Shown in pieces: positions 10,201 through 22,660 of a DNA stretch of 64,000 nucleotides; position 1 is the first letter of the stretch, and each line of letters begins with the position of its first letter. Position numbers and translations under genes: made by a program. The stretch lies in assembly GCA_037975125.1 (NCBI GenBank), contig CM075860.1, positions 38,539,391 to 38,603,390 of the forward strand, in the 5' to 3' direction. The DNA is from Latrodectus hesperus (Eukaryota > Arthropoda > Arachnida > Araneae > Theridiidae). The notes under the pieces were generated by a model. That model made no database searches. It saw nothing but the letters and a program-made list of their open reading frames with translations, and was not told where the DNA came from.

Positions 10201-11690
10201 TATTCAGAAAGTACTGTTAAAAACTAATATAATTTTTTTATGTTCTTTTCTGAAATTTTGCGTAGATTTTTCTTTTCTTTTTTTAAATCTTTTATTTAAA
10301 GTTTTCGTGTATTTATGAAATATCTTTCGTAAGCCTACATTGTTGTTTCAACAAATTATAATCATGAATCTAAAAAAAAGGCAGAAAAAAATCGCAAAAA
10401 AAGGAAAAAAATATGTTGTTGAAGTGAGTAAAAATAAAAGTGGCTAATTTATGTAGTTTATAATTTAATGAAATTTGCTTATTGCAAATTTCAAATTATT
10501 ACTTTTTCAGTTTCTCAAGATCTTGAGAACTTAGAGAAAAAAAAGAGTGCCACATTGTACTCATGTCAGAAGAAGAAACATTTGATTATAAGTATCTGTG
10601 TCCATTAATCATAAGGTCATTAGTATGCATTACAACTAAAGACTAAAAGAGCGTTCTGTTTTTGTACCATACAAGAAATAGTTTATAAGCCTTATATAAT
10701 GAGGACTTCACTTACCTTGTATTCTATATTTTTGCTCAGTAGAATACTAGTAAATTTACTTCAACGGTATTATACATCAGTACAACTCTTCTAAATATCG
10801 TATAGGTATCTTTTTGTTCTTAAACATAATTTTTTTGAAAAAATTCAAACTTGATGAATTGAGATTCCGATTCTCATATTCATGTATATCTAATTCTCGT
10901 ATTATTTATTTTACCAATCAGAAATTTTCATTAAATAAAACAATTGCAGAGCTTTAAATTCCATACAATAATTTTAATATTTTGAAACTTATAATTTCAG
11001 CATGTTAATTTAACTTAAAGATGCATTAGAATAAGTAAGAATTTTTTGCTGAATTCTCGTTACATTATTTCGCAAGTTATTGTTTTACTTACTTAAATAC
11101 GTGACACAAAACTTTTAAATATCTATTAAATTTCTTTAAATAATACTAAAAGCATATACTTTCATATAATTATTTTATCAAATAATTATTATATATTTAT
11201 TTACTTTATTTACCATTGTTTCATTTTATTGGCATCCTTCAAATCATTCATCTGAAAAATATGAAAAAATTTGTATTCCTAAGGAATCTAGTTTTAGCAA
11301 AGCTATTTAGTCGAATTTGGCAGGCGCCAAACTTTACAGGGAAAACCAAAGATTAAAACAACATCAAATTTATGACAATGAAATATCAAAAAGAAAAAAT
11401 CTGAGACTTTCAGACTGTTGCCTGGGATTTTTCAGCCTCACAAAAGATATACTAAAAACATTTACTGCATAGAAATAGACCATTGTGAGCAATATCCGAG
11501 TCAGAAGAGATTTTATAAAAGGTTTTGATAACTGCTATAAAATATAAATCGCTTCCTGCAATGGCTCGAGTGAACAATTCTGAGAAAGAGGTCCTCTGTG
11601 TAAAGAAGCTGCTCCATCACATGAAACGATAACATACTTCAACGCTAAAAAAACTTTAAATAGCGTAAATAACTGGAAACTTATCAAACC
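10201..11690. other. AT-rich stretch, no gene seen
   Basis: A/T-run-rich sequence holding one 18-base perfect palindrome (listed separately) and no other supported feature. Confidence 0.6.
10512..10529. repeat. 18-bp perfect palindrome
   Basis: TTCTCAAGATCTTGAGAA is its own reverse complement. Perfect palindromes of this length are uncommon by chance, but one in 64 kb is not remarkable. Confidence 0.9.
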
Positions 11691-11699
11691 CTTCCAGAC

Positions 11700-12000
11700 A
11701 CTTTTTTTCCTCTTGTCCATTTGGATCGTGGCAGACAAGCATAACTTCCAATCTACATATCGTTGTTGCGGCCGGCTCAATTCGCTCGTCGCCCGCCGGT
11801 CCAAATAATGCGCCGGACGGCGGTCGCTTGGCCGACGCCTTTATTTAAATGCCTGTCATATTTACACATCGCCTTTATGGAAGAGTTATGGCCTTTCTGC
11901 TTTCCACGGGCAATATGTAGGCGGCGCACACTGGATGAAAAACATTCGCTCGATCGGATGAATTCGAACAACTTTTCTAATAACATTTTGTATGCTAGTT
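11700..12000. promoter_or_regulatory. CpG-dense block; candidate conserved regulatory element
   Basis: The 90 bases from 11759 hold about 16 CpG dinucleotides, far more than elsewhere in this AT-rich window. They are followed by a run of likely factor sites: TTTATGG at 11874-11880 and TTATGGCC at 11886-11893 (posterior Hox/Cdx-like), and TGTCA at about 11854 (TALE-homeodomain-like). Overlapping open frames on both strands (12002-11763 region) lack recognisable domains. A CpG island promoter, an enhancer or an unrecognised exon are all possible; the density of homeodomain-like sites favours an enhancer. Confidence 0.45.
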
Positions 12001-12320
12001 GAGCTTGAATATTCAAGAGGAAGATTTTAAATATGAAAATAATGGCCTTACACATTTAAGCGAGATTTAGATAATACAACCCTATTGTGAGAATTTCTCG
12101 TAGTATTGTTTAAAAATAAAAACTATTCTCATTTTAAAATTTAAAAAATACAATTAACAATAACATATAGGAAATTACATATGGGAGCAGAACTTTGGAC
12201 TGCTATTAGAGTTCGCAATGGTGTAGTCTGAGGGGTTGTAAGGCATGCGAAAATGCGTCACTTTTAATTTTTGTGGGGATTTTTCATAAAATGTAAATCA
12301 TATTTACATGTAACGACAAA
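12001..12320. other. AT-rich stretch, no gene seen
   Basis: No supported gene. The part after 12180 is less AT-rich and may be flank captured with the adjoining SINE. Confidence 0.5.
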
Positions 12321-12324
12321 GAGC

Positions 12325-12515
12325 ACACGGTTTGGTTTGTTTGTCACTCAATGGCCACTTGTTTGCATCAATTCGACCGGTGCCTATAGTTATAGAGTGG
12401 ATTCCGGACCACTACAAACACCCAAGCATCAGGTGGTACTCGAAAACACGAAACAAAACAGATCTGGAAGAATTCCAAGTACCTATTCCGGCAGATTTGA
12501 ATGTGAAATGAAGTA
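12325..12515 (-). mobile_element. Diverged SINE copy (family A), minus strand
   Basis: Read on the minus strand it ends in the same CAAAC/CCAAAC-rich tail as the 40 kb copy (on plus, GGTTTGGTTTGTTTG from about 12329). The shared core GTAGTGGT-CGGAATCCACT lies at about 12417-12396. The B-box region (plus strand GGTGGTACTCGAA, about 12431-12443) matches GGTGGGATTCGAA of the reference copy. The head beyond about 12450 is eroded. No clear target duplication remains, so the copy is probably old. Confidence 0.75.
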
Positions 12516-12981
12516 CGCCACTTAGCATTCTAATATAAATTCTTCAATTGTTGAACTCTGAATAAATTATTTTAATAGAACATTATGTTAGGACACAATG
12601 GAATTAGCAAACTGATTTTCCAATTCTTCTATTTTTCGGTCCACGTTGAGAAAAACATTTTTTGAATGATTCCCTAAGCACTCTATTTAACATTAATTAA
12701 TATATTGTTTTTATTTTAAATCTATTAATGTACGGATTTGGAAGAAATGTATCAATATCCCACAATGCAGTTTTATTCCAATATAAGTCTATAAATTAAA
12801 GGTACAATTAATTGCATATTTTTATTTATAATTATTCAATATATCGTTAATATTTTACTGAACTGTTAACCCCTTATTGGAAATTAACCTGATAATTAAA
12901 AATTAAATTACAAAGGCAAAAAAAAACTGCGGAGACGTTTACATGATATATAAAAATTTGAAAATTATACTTCAAAAAATT
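12516..12981. other. AT-rich stretch, no gene seen
   Basis: No supported feature. Confidence 0.6.
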
Positions 12982-12990
12982 ATTGTTTCG

Positions 12991-13355
12991 TTGTTGTCGT
13001 TACTTATGACTCTTGGACAAGCCAAGCCTGCTAGCCGATGAATATGCGAAATGAAGTCAGAAGGGTGTGTCTGTCGTTTTAAACAGAGCACCATGAAGGT
13101 TAAAGTACGACTTTGTTCTAAGAGTCCCCCCAATAGATGGCACCACTAGAGGAACCACTCCCTGACTTTGATCTGGAGGGAGAGGGAATTTTTCTCCAGA
13201 CCAGTACAAGCAACTGAACACAGGACTTTCGACTCCACAGATTTAACGAGCACGTATATTCGCATGTGCTCGCTGGGTCTTTGGCGGCATTGGGAATCGA
13301 ACCCAGCCCTTCCGAAAGAAAGGCCGATGCCCTAAACACTAGAATACAACGACCC
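12991..13355 (-). mobile_element. tRNA-headed SINE (family D) with 9-bp target-site duplication
   Basis: On the minus strand the element starts at about 13355 with GGGTCGTTGTATTC. It has an A-box-like TAGTGTTTAGGGC (about 13342-13330) and a B box GGTTCGATTCCC (about 13297-13286). A body of roughly 290 bases follows, ending in an ACGACAACAA-type tail at about 13000-12991. ATTGTTTCG flanks it on both sides (12982-12990 and 13356-13364). The head, including the CATCGGCC and GGAAGGGC strings, resembles SINE heads that I recall from spiders. Minus-strand open frames across it are not genes. Confidence 0.88.
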
Positions 13356-13364
13356 ATTGTTTCG

Positions 13365-13790
13365 TGGTATACATAAAGTATAATAGAATAACCGTGTTGA
13401 ATAATTTCGTTTAAATTAACAGCGGTATCAGTCATCGTCCAAATTTTTATACATAGCTCAGAAAATCTTATTTAAAAATACTTTAATAAAGAAGCCAATC
13501 TGTATTGTATTAAGTATGAAAATGGAGGAAACAAAATAAAGGTTGAAGCCATATAATTTTTCATATGAAGCATTTCCAATTATTATAAAATGTGATGATG
13601 CACTTTTTCGCATTTATTTAAATTTTTCATTATTAGAAATCGTGTTACAATTTTTATAAAGTGTAAAATATCATTACTCCTACTCATTCATGATTTCAAC
13701 GCAAGCAGGATTTACATAATTCTTTATTAACCAAACATGGAAAAACGAAGAAAAATAAAAGTGTGAAATTGTATTGAGATATATGAAGTA
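13365..13790. other. AT-rich stretch, no gene seen
   Basis: No supported feature. Confidence 0.6.
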
Positions 13791-13799
13791 GGTTTCCCA

Positions 13800-14430
13800 C
13801 TTGTTTACGATATCGATGCGCTATTAATACGGGAGAGACACTAAATACGGTGAGAGAAGGCATTCATGTCCTTGTCTGATGGGCCGCACCCTCTCGAACA
13901 ATGCAGGAAGTGAGAGAGAAGATGATGTTATAAATTAATGAGAGCAGACTCGGAGCAGAGAAAGAAAAAGGTCGTCTCCTATCTTCCAACAAAAATATCC
14001 AAATGAATAAAAGCAGAAAATATCTCAAACGGAAGGCGGGACATCGACGAGGAAGAAGAAAAAAACTTTTTTTCGTCATACCCTTTCTTAAGTAATCTAT
14101 GAAAAAAGTACTAGTGAGTGAGTGATAGGATGTATATTACTGGGTCGACACGTCAACTTTCGCCATTATTAAAGGAATGAGTCATTGAAGTCCGCTTCAC
14201 CATCTTTAGAATTCACTAAAAGGGGGGAAACGTGCTGCCAGGATATTAAAACTCCGGCTTTTCCAATTACCCTTTGCTGTGCATTTTGATAGGTAATATC
14301 TCCCCTTCCCTCATAACAGATAACTTTAGAGTTATTTCAAGGTTTTTCAAACTATGTCCTGCGTCTGGGCAACAGACGTCTGCGTCTCCAGAAACCAGAG
14401 CCACATAGCAATTTTATTTAATTGGGAAGA
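13800..14430. promoter_or_regulatory. GC-richer block; candidate regulatory element
   Basis: Less AT-rich than its flanks. It contains CTTTGCTGTGCATTT at 14272-14286, which matches 11 of 15 positions of the SOX-POU composite site. It also holds GATAACTTT (about 14320) and a 10-base palindrome CAGACGTCTG (about 14373-14382). A 71-codon minus-strand frame (14079-13864) has no recognisable domain. Individual motifs are weak; the block stands out mainly by composition. Confidence 0.3.
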
Positions 14431-14744
14431 AATGACAGAGTTTCCTTTTTTTTACTCGAATAAAATTTAAAAATATTTTACTATAGAACATCACAGTATG
14501 TTAAAATGAAATAGTTGACGTTTATATAACTTATTACGGATTTGATCAATACCTGCTTATTTAAATATCAATTTTAACATGATAAATTATTGGTGTATTT
14601 TGATATTTGCTTATTTAACTTTATATTCATTGCTATTATTCGACAATAATTATTTCACCAAGACACTAGTTCACTAGTTAAGAATGAATAAAATGTATAA
14701 TAATCTTTAAGGAAAATCTATCACCTTAAATTATATCCTACATA
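14431..14744. other. AT-rich stretch, no gene seen
   Basis: No supported feature. Confidence 0.6.
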
Positions 14745-14749
14745 TGCTC

Positions 14750-14990
14750 ACTGGGAGCCAATGGCAACACCGTGCAATTCTAAGTTGAATTCTTAGGTTT
14801 AAATCCACTACTTTTCCACGATAAATGAATTTTGAAATTGTCTTCGCTGTATCCACGTGTATTGGAAGGATATTGCTTGGGAGTTTTCATTTTTTAAACA
14901 AAAAAATAGATCACTCTCTATGGAAAAAACATAAGAAAGAAGATGAAGTAGCAATGTCCAAATGCTTTACAGCAATTCTCAGCTGATAAA
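14750..14990 (+). mobile_element. Degraded SINE copy (family B)
   Basis: Follows the 4.5 kb copy in order. A decayed head is followed by the B-box region GGTTTAAATCCACTAC (about 14797-14812) where the other copy has GGTTCGATCCCAGCTAC. Then come TTGTCTTC (about 14838), GGAAGGATATTGCTTGGGAG (about 14864-14883, against GGGATGGATGTTTGGGAG) and TCTCTATGGAAAA (about 14913). No target duplication is visible, consistent with an older insertion. Confidence 0.7.
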
Positions 14991-15109
14991 GCTTGACTTT
15001 GTTGCAAGCGTGATACAAATAATAATAATTAATTGTACATATTTACTAAGACATTAATGTAAATTTACTAGATATTGAAATACTAATTCATAATTTAATT
15101 TAACAATAT

Positions 15110-15157
15110 TTTCGTTTTTAATATAATAGTATTTTTGTTTTTAATATAATAGTATTT
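15110..15157. repeat. Tandem duplication, two 24-bp copies
   Basis: The unit GTTTTTAATATAATAGTATTTTT occurs twice in a row, nearly identical. Simple replication slippage is enough to explain it. Confidence 0.8.
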
Positions 15158-15379
15158 AAAGTTTTAATCACACCATGTGTTTCTTTCCATACTCTATAAA
15201 CATAGAGTGTTATAATCAGAAAATGTTTTTCAAACGTGTCTATCGTGTTATGAAAAAAGTTGATGAGGAACCAAAACTATCAAATTATTTCTTAAATGAA
15301 GAAAGCGATGCATTGCAAGATTGCCACAATTGCAATACATGGTCAGTTGATTGTTTCAAAAAATTACATTATCAGACTA

Positions 15380-15835
15380 ATCACTTTTCACTTTTCCCCT
15401 GCAGTATGATTGCATATTTGGAAGATATTTGCAGTGGGTGGTTCTAAAAATAGGGTCACATATGTCTCCTTCCAACTGTCAAGCATGGGAGTGGATCTGT
15501 CAAAGTACTGGCATTTAAAAGAAGGATCATTGGGAAGAAGTTTCAGTTCTCTCCTATTAAACAAACTTTGCTTCCATCAGGTAATGGAATTTTCCAGCAT
15601 GATAATGCTCTTATTCATGGCATCAGGAGATAAAAACTATGCTCAGATCAATTCATGGAGAAAGTTAAACAATTACATTGACCTTTACTCTTTCCCAACT
15701 TTAGTATAATAGAGTTATTCTTATCTACATTAGAATGTTTAATCCGGAATTCTTATTCTCATTCTTCCAACTGCATCTCTCCCTGGAATTTTTTCAATAA
15801 CTTCATGAAGAACTTTGGATTGTTCTAGTGTGTTC
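15380..15835 (+). pseudogene. Tc1-like transposase relic (second lineage)
   Basis: One plus-strand frame with scattered stops keeps the C-terminal half of a Tc1-type transposase. LPTVKHGSGSV lies at about 15469-15501 (family pattern PTVKHGGGSV). LLPSGNGIFQHDNALIH lies at about 15569-15619, with the second catalytic Asp in HDNA, and VKQLH then FPNFSIIELFLSTLE at about 15664-15735. The Glu of IIE is the likely third catalytic residue, and LIRN follows. A stop replaces the Trp expected after the VKQLH segment. Everything upstream of about 15430 is too eroded to align safely. It shares no obvious near identity with the relic at the left edge, so two lineages are implied. Confidence 0.85.
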
Positions 15836-15837
15836 TA

Positions 15838-16865
<1,028 letters not shown>

Positions 16866-16869
16866 GTTA

Positions 16870-17190
16870 ACCATTTATAACTATTAGAGCGCCACCTGAA
16901 TCAGAGTTTCTCATTTTCTCTCTCTCTCTATTCCTCACAGATGCTCGATAAGCAGATTTAATCCACACAACGAGGTAATCAAGCTCTTACGCCTATTTAA
17001 GGAACATTAACGATTCACGGAGCTGCCGATGATTATCATTATGACACCCTGATGATTTAAATAAATCCATTCACTTCGAGATGAATCGTTGGATCATTTG
17101 AATAAGGTCACTCCATTAGGGATCTTCCCAGAAGCTTCGAGATTAGTTTTCCAGTTGTTTCGCGTAATTAGAGTTGTCTGGAGCATAATA
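16870..17190. promoter_or_regulatory. Homeodomain-motif-dense block with CTCF-like site; candidate enhancer or boundary
   Basis: About 320 bases that are less AT-rich than the flanks and packed with homeodomain-type sites: TTAATCC (about 16955), GGTAATCAAG (about 16974), and ATGAT/ATCAT arms at 17029-17039. They also include inverted GATTTA/TAAATC at 17054-17067 and TAATTA at 17165-17170. At the left end AGCGCCACCT (16888-16897) is, on the minus strand, the CTCF core AGGTGGCGCT. No coding frame is supported. The combination suits a developmental enhancer with an adjoining boundary site, but this is inference. Confidence 0.45.
16888..16897 (-). promoter_or_regulatory. CTCF-core-like motif
   Basis: The minus strand reads AGGTGGCGCT, an exact match to the core recognised by CTCF zinc fingers in flies and vertebrates. 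A ten-base match is suggestive only; flanking positions were not scored. Confidence 0.35.
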
Positions 17191-17430
17191 TATGATGCAC
17201 TTACAATGCAATTGTTTTTAACTCTTTTTTACCACTGTAAGAACATCGTAGTTTGAAATGTAATTCTTGTCCAATCAAATAACGTTATATTAAATGAGCT
17301 TTAGAGGATAATACGACAACTGAATGTTTTTCCATTAACGTGATGTAGAAGGTTAAGGCGAAAGATGTCATTTCTAATGTATGGACTTTGACATTTTGAT
17401 GTAACATTTCTTAAAATCTATACTAGATCG
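17191..17430. other. AT-rich stretch, no gene seen
   Basis: No supported feature. Confidence 0.55.
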
Positions 17431-17485
17431 TACACACACACACATACATATATACACATACACACACACACATACACACACACTA

Positions 17486-17554
<69 letters not shown>
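17431..17554. repeat. Compound (CA)n / (TA)n microsatellite
   Basis: ACACAC and ACATAC units at about 17431-17485 run into pure TA alternation to about 17554. The mixed front suggests conversion between CA and TA units. Confidence 0.97.
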
Positions 17555-18291
<737 letters not shown>

Positions 18292-18299
18292 TTACTTTT

Positions 18300-18668
18300 T
18301 ACCTCTACATATGATTCCAGGTAAGTACTTGAATTGTTGACAGTCAGAAAGAGGATGACTAGCAGGGAATCTGAGGATAAATCCTCCCGGAAAAGTCCGA
18401 TGCAATCCAGAATATGTTTCGGTGAGGCTGGATAGTCACAGCATTTTCTACAGGTGGGATAATTGTTTGCACCATGTTCAAATGATAAGCATTTTAGATG
18501 TTCACTTGAGAATCTACCCAAGGCAGTCTGAGATGTTCGGTCGGATTTTATTTTCAGAAGAGACCCAGGAGATGTTCCAGCGTACCATTGGTGCGTGGGT
18601 GGAATTTGCCAGATTAAATTTAGTCGAGATTTTTCATTCGAGTAAATATCCTGGTATGTAAGAGACAT
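18300..18668 (-). pseudogene. Non-LTR retrotransposon relic: C-terminal end of the RT/RNase H polyprotein
   Basis: The minus-strand frame from 18668 encodes IPPTHQWYAGTSPGSLL (about residues 21-37), RTSQTALGRFSSEHLK (about 44-59), then a Cys-His cluster CRKC-x6-SPKHILDC (about 73-90), GLFREDL and the downstream LVILFL segment. The order of His-Trp-Tyr, TALGRF/SGHL-like and CxxC...H...C is typical of the C-terminus of Jockey-like LINE polyproteins abundant in spiders. The frame then runs into the (TA)n array and has no stop of its own, so it is a 5'-truncated, dead copy. The reverse transcriptase domain itself is absent. Confidence 0.8.
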
Positions 18669-18669
18669 G

Positions 18670-19200
18670 TATGTATATATGTACTATCAAATATTTACAT
18701 TATCATTTTATAAAATGAGCTCAAACTGAATTTACATATTGTTAAAAATGGTATATCAAGTTATGAAAAATTAAATGTCATTCAATTGTCTACTATGCTG
18801 TTTAATTCACTAAGTAATTCAATATGAAATTCTTAAACATTGACAAAATTTGGAATCCTCAGATTTCGAATTTCATCATCCTCAGATAATATCGAAAAAA
18901 TTCTGCTCTTTTATCTTGCTCCAGAGCAATTGGTGATTTTACTAAATTTCTATCAATAATATATCGGCCTTTGTAAACAAATTTAATATCGTATCGCATC
19001 GTGGTAAAGTAAATTATAAATCTACTATAAATAAATATAAAGGACTGTCATTGTTCTTAAACTATATTACATACAAGTTGGCAAAAAGATATTAAAAACA
19101 AGTCGTCAACAAATATAGATAAATAACTTGAATCTGAAATCTGCATGTAAATTTTTTAATTTTCTTTTTTACCACATCTGGCTATCTATTGAAATTATTT
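18670..19200. other. AT-rich stretch, no gene seen
   Basis: No supported feature. Confidence 0.6.
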
Positions 19201-19204
19201 GAAT

Positions 19205-19650
19205 ATGATAATATAATTCTTCTTCTTCTTCATTGGCCTGACAGCCCAGGGTGGGCCTTTGCCTTCCTCAGAAGTGCATACCAGGACCCCTATTTTTGTA
19301 TAAGGTCATCCAGTTTGTCACTTTTAGTGTTTTTAGATCGTTTTCAAGACAGACACCCCATCGGAGTTTCGGTCGTCCTCTTCTTCTGGTGCCAATGGGG
19401 CGAGCCAAGAAAATTTATTTCGTCACCCGATTGTCGTTCATCCGGCTCAAATGTCCTGCCCATTTTAATCTCTGTATTGAGATAAATTTAACAATATCTG
19501 GTTCTTTATATAGTTTATAGAGCTCAGAATTAGTTCTCCTTCACCATGTATTCTCACATTTTATTTCACCAAAGATGCTTCTTAAAGTTTTTCTTTCGAA
19601 AATGGAGATGGTTTCTTTGTCCTTCTCAGTCAATGTCCATGATAATATAA
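19205..19650 (-). pseudogene. Non-LTR retrotransposon relic: C-terminus of an endonuclease-reverse transcriptase
   Basis: The minus strand from about 19645 reads WTLTEKDKETISIFERKTLR then SIFG (about 19640-19570). After a stop come LKWAGHLSRMNDNR (about 19455-19415), another stop, and IFLARPIGTRRRGRPKLRW (about 19408-19350), then VTNWMTLYKNR. The WAGHL-RM and GRPKLRW motifs mark the C-terminal tail of a very common LINE polyprotein class. The copy ends in a short GAA repeat (plus-strand TTCTTCTTCTT at about 19218-19229), typical of simple-repeat LINE tails. It is 5'-truncated with several stops, so dead. It belongs to a different lineage from the relic 600 bases to its left. Confidence 0.88.
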
Positions 19651-19799
19651 TACATGATATAAAAAATACAAATGCGATACTAAACATTACTACGGTGATT
19701 TGGGGACCATGTAAACAATTAGGTTTGATATTCCAATAAAAACGATAAAAACATTCCAATAAAACATTCTATAAAATTTTAGTTAAAAACATTTTGACT

Positions 19800-22485
19800 A
19801 CAGTAAACAAATTTACTAGAGACTCCTCATATTTCATGGCACGAAGCATTTTATAAGAAAACATGATTTAAAAAGAGAAAAATTGATTTTCTTTAATTAG
19901 TACAATGAAACAATTAAACATTTTCTGTCAATGTTAATTCTAACTTGAAAGCAATCTAAACGAAATTTAAGATTTCAATTCCGTATGTATCTGCCATTCC
20001 ATAATATTCAGTGTGGTGTCTCACAATGTTAAAAAATGAAAAATAATCACTTATTAAATAATATAAGCTATCTAAAGTGCAACATCAGAAATTAATTTAA
20101 AAAAAATTTAATGTATACGAAAATAATTACTAAGACATTTTTTTTGATAAAAATATACCCTTAATTAATTTTAACCGTATGCATTCACAGTACAAAAAAT
20201 TAAATTGTAGAAATGTGAACATACTTTTATAACATCCTATTTTTCTTATCTGCATGTATAATGATCAAAATAATGTATTTTTTACTTCGTTACAGAATAT
20301 ATTTTGCTTTATATATTTTTTTTCAACTTAATATTAATAACAGAAAACATTAATAAATGATATCATAACTAGGTTTAAGAATTATATAGAAGCAAATACT
20401 AGATTTATTAGAATGTAGATATTAATGAATTTCTTGAAGCGATTGTAAAACTAAAATCGAATCTTCTCTTAAAAAAAAGCTTTTTTTATCTCAATCTCCC
20501 CCCCCCTCTTTATCATTCTCTTACTGAAAGTGTATGAAAATATCTACAGTAAAATAAGTAAGATTTAAAGTATTAACATAATTTACAGTGAATTTGCTCC
20601 TGTAAAGTTAATAGCATTCGTGTTATAAGCGAGTTTCTTCAATTTGTGTGTGACGCTATTTCTAGCAAAACCATTCAGAAATTATAGCATTATTTTGCTC
20701 TTCTCCCGACATGGTTCAGTTATTATGAGGTCAAGAGAAGGTAAAATCATTCAGGAAAAAAATGCTAATAATGCAAAATTTTAAAAACATTTTTTATTTT
20801 AAATGTTTCTTTATAATAATTTGCTACAAAATTTCTAAGAGTTTTATGCAATAGCTTGAAACACATTAATTATAGGAATAATCAAACGAAAAAATATTAG
20901 TAATAAGAAATTCCTTTAGGGTTTATATTTGCTTGGGTTTATTTATTGAGAAATTCATTTGATTTAAGGAAATCAATCCATATACATTTAAATGTATTTA
21001 AATGATGTAATTATAAATACACATTTACCTAAACTGAAATAACGATAGCACTCCTGTTATTTACGTTATCATTATTTACTTATTCTAATGAAATAAGAAC
21101 ATAACAATAAATAATTTTAATATTTGTATTAGGTATTAAATCATTTGATGCGTAACGTGCAACACACGAATATCGTTAAGTTACCTAAATATTAATTTTT
21201 TAAAAAAAACGTACCCAGTGAATTAAAATGTTCAAAAAATTAAGGGAACTATAAAGAAAACTGAGTACTTTTAATCTTTAAGTTCAATAAATTTCTAGGA
21301 TTTTTGTAAATTATGGTATTTTTAAATTATGGTATTTACTTATATAAGTAATTATTAATTTTTTTTAATTCTACATTTTTCAGAATTTTTTATGCATATT
21401 ATACGTGTATATCCTTTAAAGGCCATGATTAAGCCCATTTCATACATACATTTATTGAGAAATTGTGATTATTTTAATGTTCTTGATTTTTATGAAAAAA
21501 ATAAGAAGAATTTCTTAATATTACGTTTTAAGTTTTTTTAGCTAAGTATATTAAATGAAAAAGTGCATGTTTTAAAACATCTTTTCTCTCAAAAAATATG
21601 AATGAAAGAAAATCGAAAAATATACAACTTATTTACTTTTAGTAAATAAATGTTTAGAAGAGATATATTGTACAAATTGTCACATGTGAGTCACTAAAAT
21701 ACTTCGTTCGTCTCATTTCCATTAATATAAGATCTATATCATCTAAATACATAAAATTAATTTTCTTGTTAATAGACGTGAAAATGTTAATTTTATATTT
21801 TATGCTTATATAAGATACATAATTCTGTCAATAAAACCATTCTAATCTAAGAAATATTAACAAGATAATAGTCAGTTATTTAAAAGAAACATTCTAAAAC
21901 TTTTTGATGTTAAATGATATATTTAAAATTATAGAATGTTTCCAAATTTAAGGAATACGAATATTATTTTTTGTTCTTCGTCACAAATTGTGAATTATAT
22001 TTCTGAAATATTTTTTTAAAAATATTCAAAATTAGTTTTCCTAAAAGTATTTTAAGAAAATATTTTAGTTTTTTATTCATAGTGTTTTGTAATGAATTTT
22101 TTTATGGTTCAAGGTAACGTCTTGAAAATGAATATATAATTTAAAACTATTTGCAGCAAATGATATTCCAAACCGGCTTGTTCATCAAAGAAAACCTGGG
22201 AATGCAGTAAACATTATGAGAATTTGTTCAAATTTTCTTTTTCCATTTTAACAAAAGCAAATAAATATATTAACATTATCCTCATTACAATTAAAACATA
22301 GCAAAATCATGATTTCTTTAGCTTATATTCAGCTTACATTTCTAAATTAAAAGTCAATTTGAATACACATAGTAGCTATAGAACTAAATAGCTATTTACA
22401 GAAATCTTTTTTCAATGTTGTTTAAATATTATAAAAATTATTTATTAGAGCAAACGCTTTTTCATCACGTAATAACAGACTAACA
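19800..22485. other. Long AT-rich stretch, no gene seen
   Basis: A/T-run-rich sequence. The only small items are a C tract near 20497-20506 and a 15-bp tandem duplication (TAAATTATGGTATTT twice, about 21307-21338). No coding frame or RNA gene is supported. Confidence 0.6.
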
Positions 22486-22489
22486 AAAA

Positions 22490-22660
22490 CCATACTTGCT
22501 CAAACTTGCTGATAGGAGTAGTAAGCATGGCGGAAGCATGTTTAGACAAGAGGAAATAGCTGTCCGGATGTCACACTGTTAGGATGCAGGGCTTTTTCCC
22601 TAGCCCTGGGTTAGGATGAGCGTTAAATTTCTGGAATTCTTACCCCGTAGCACGTGATTG
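22490..22660. other. GC-richer islet, unclassified
   Basis: About 150 bases distinct in composition from their AT-rich surroundings, including GGCTTTTTCCCTAGCCCTGG (about 22590-22609). No coding frame, tRNA-like head or inverted ends were seen. It could be a worn interspersed repeat or a small regulatory element. Confidence 0.35.
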
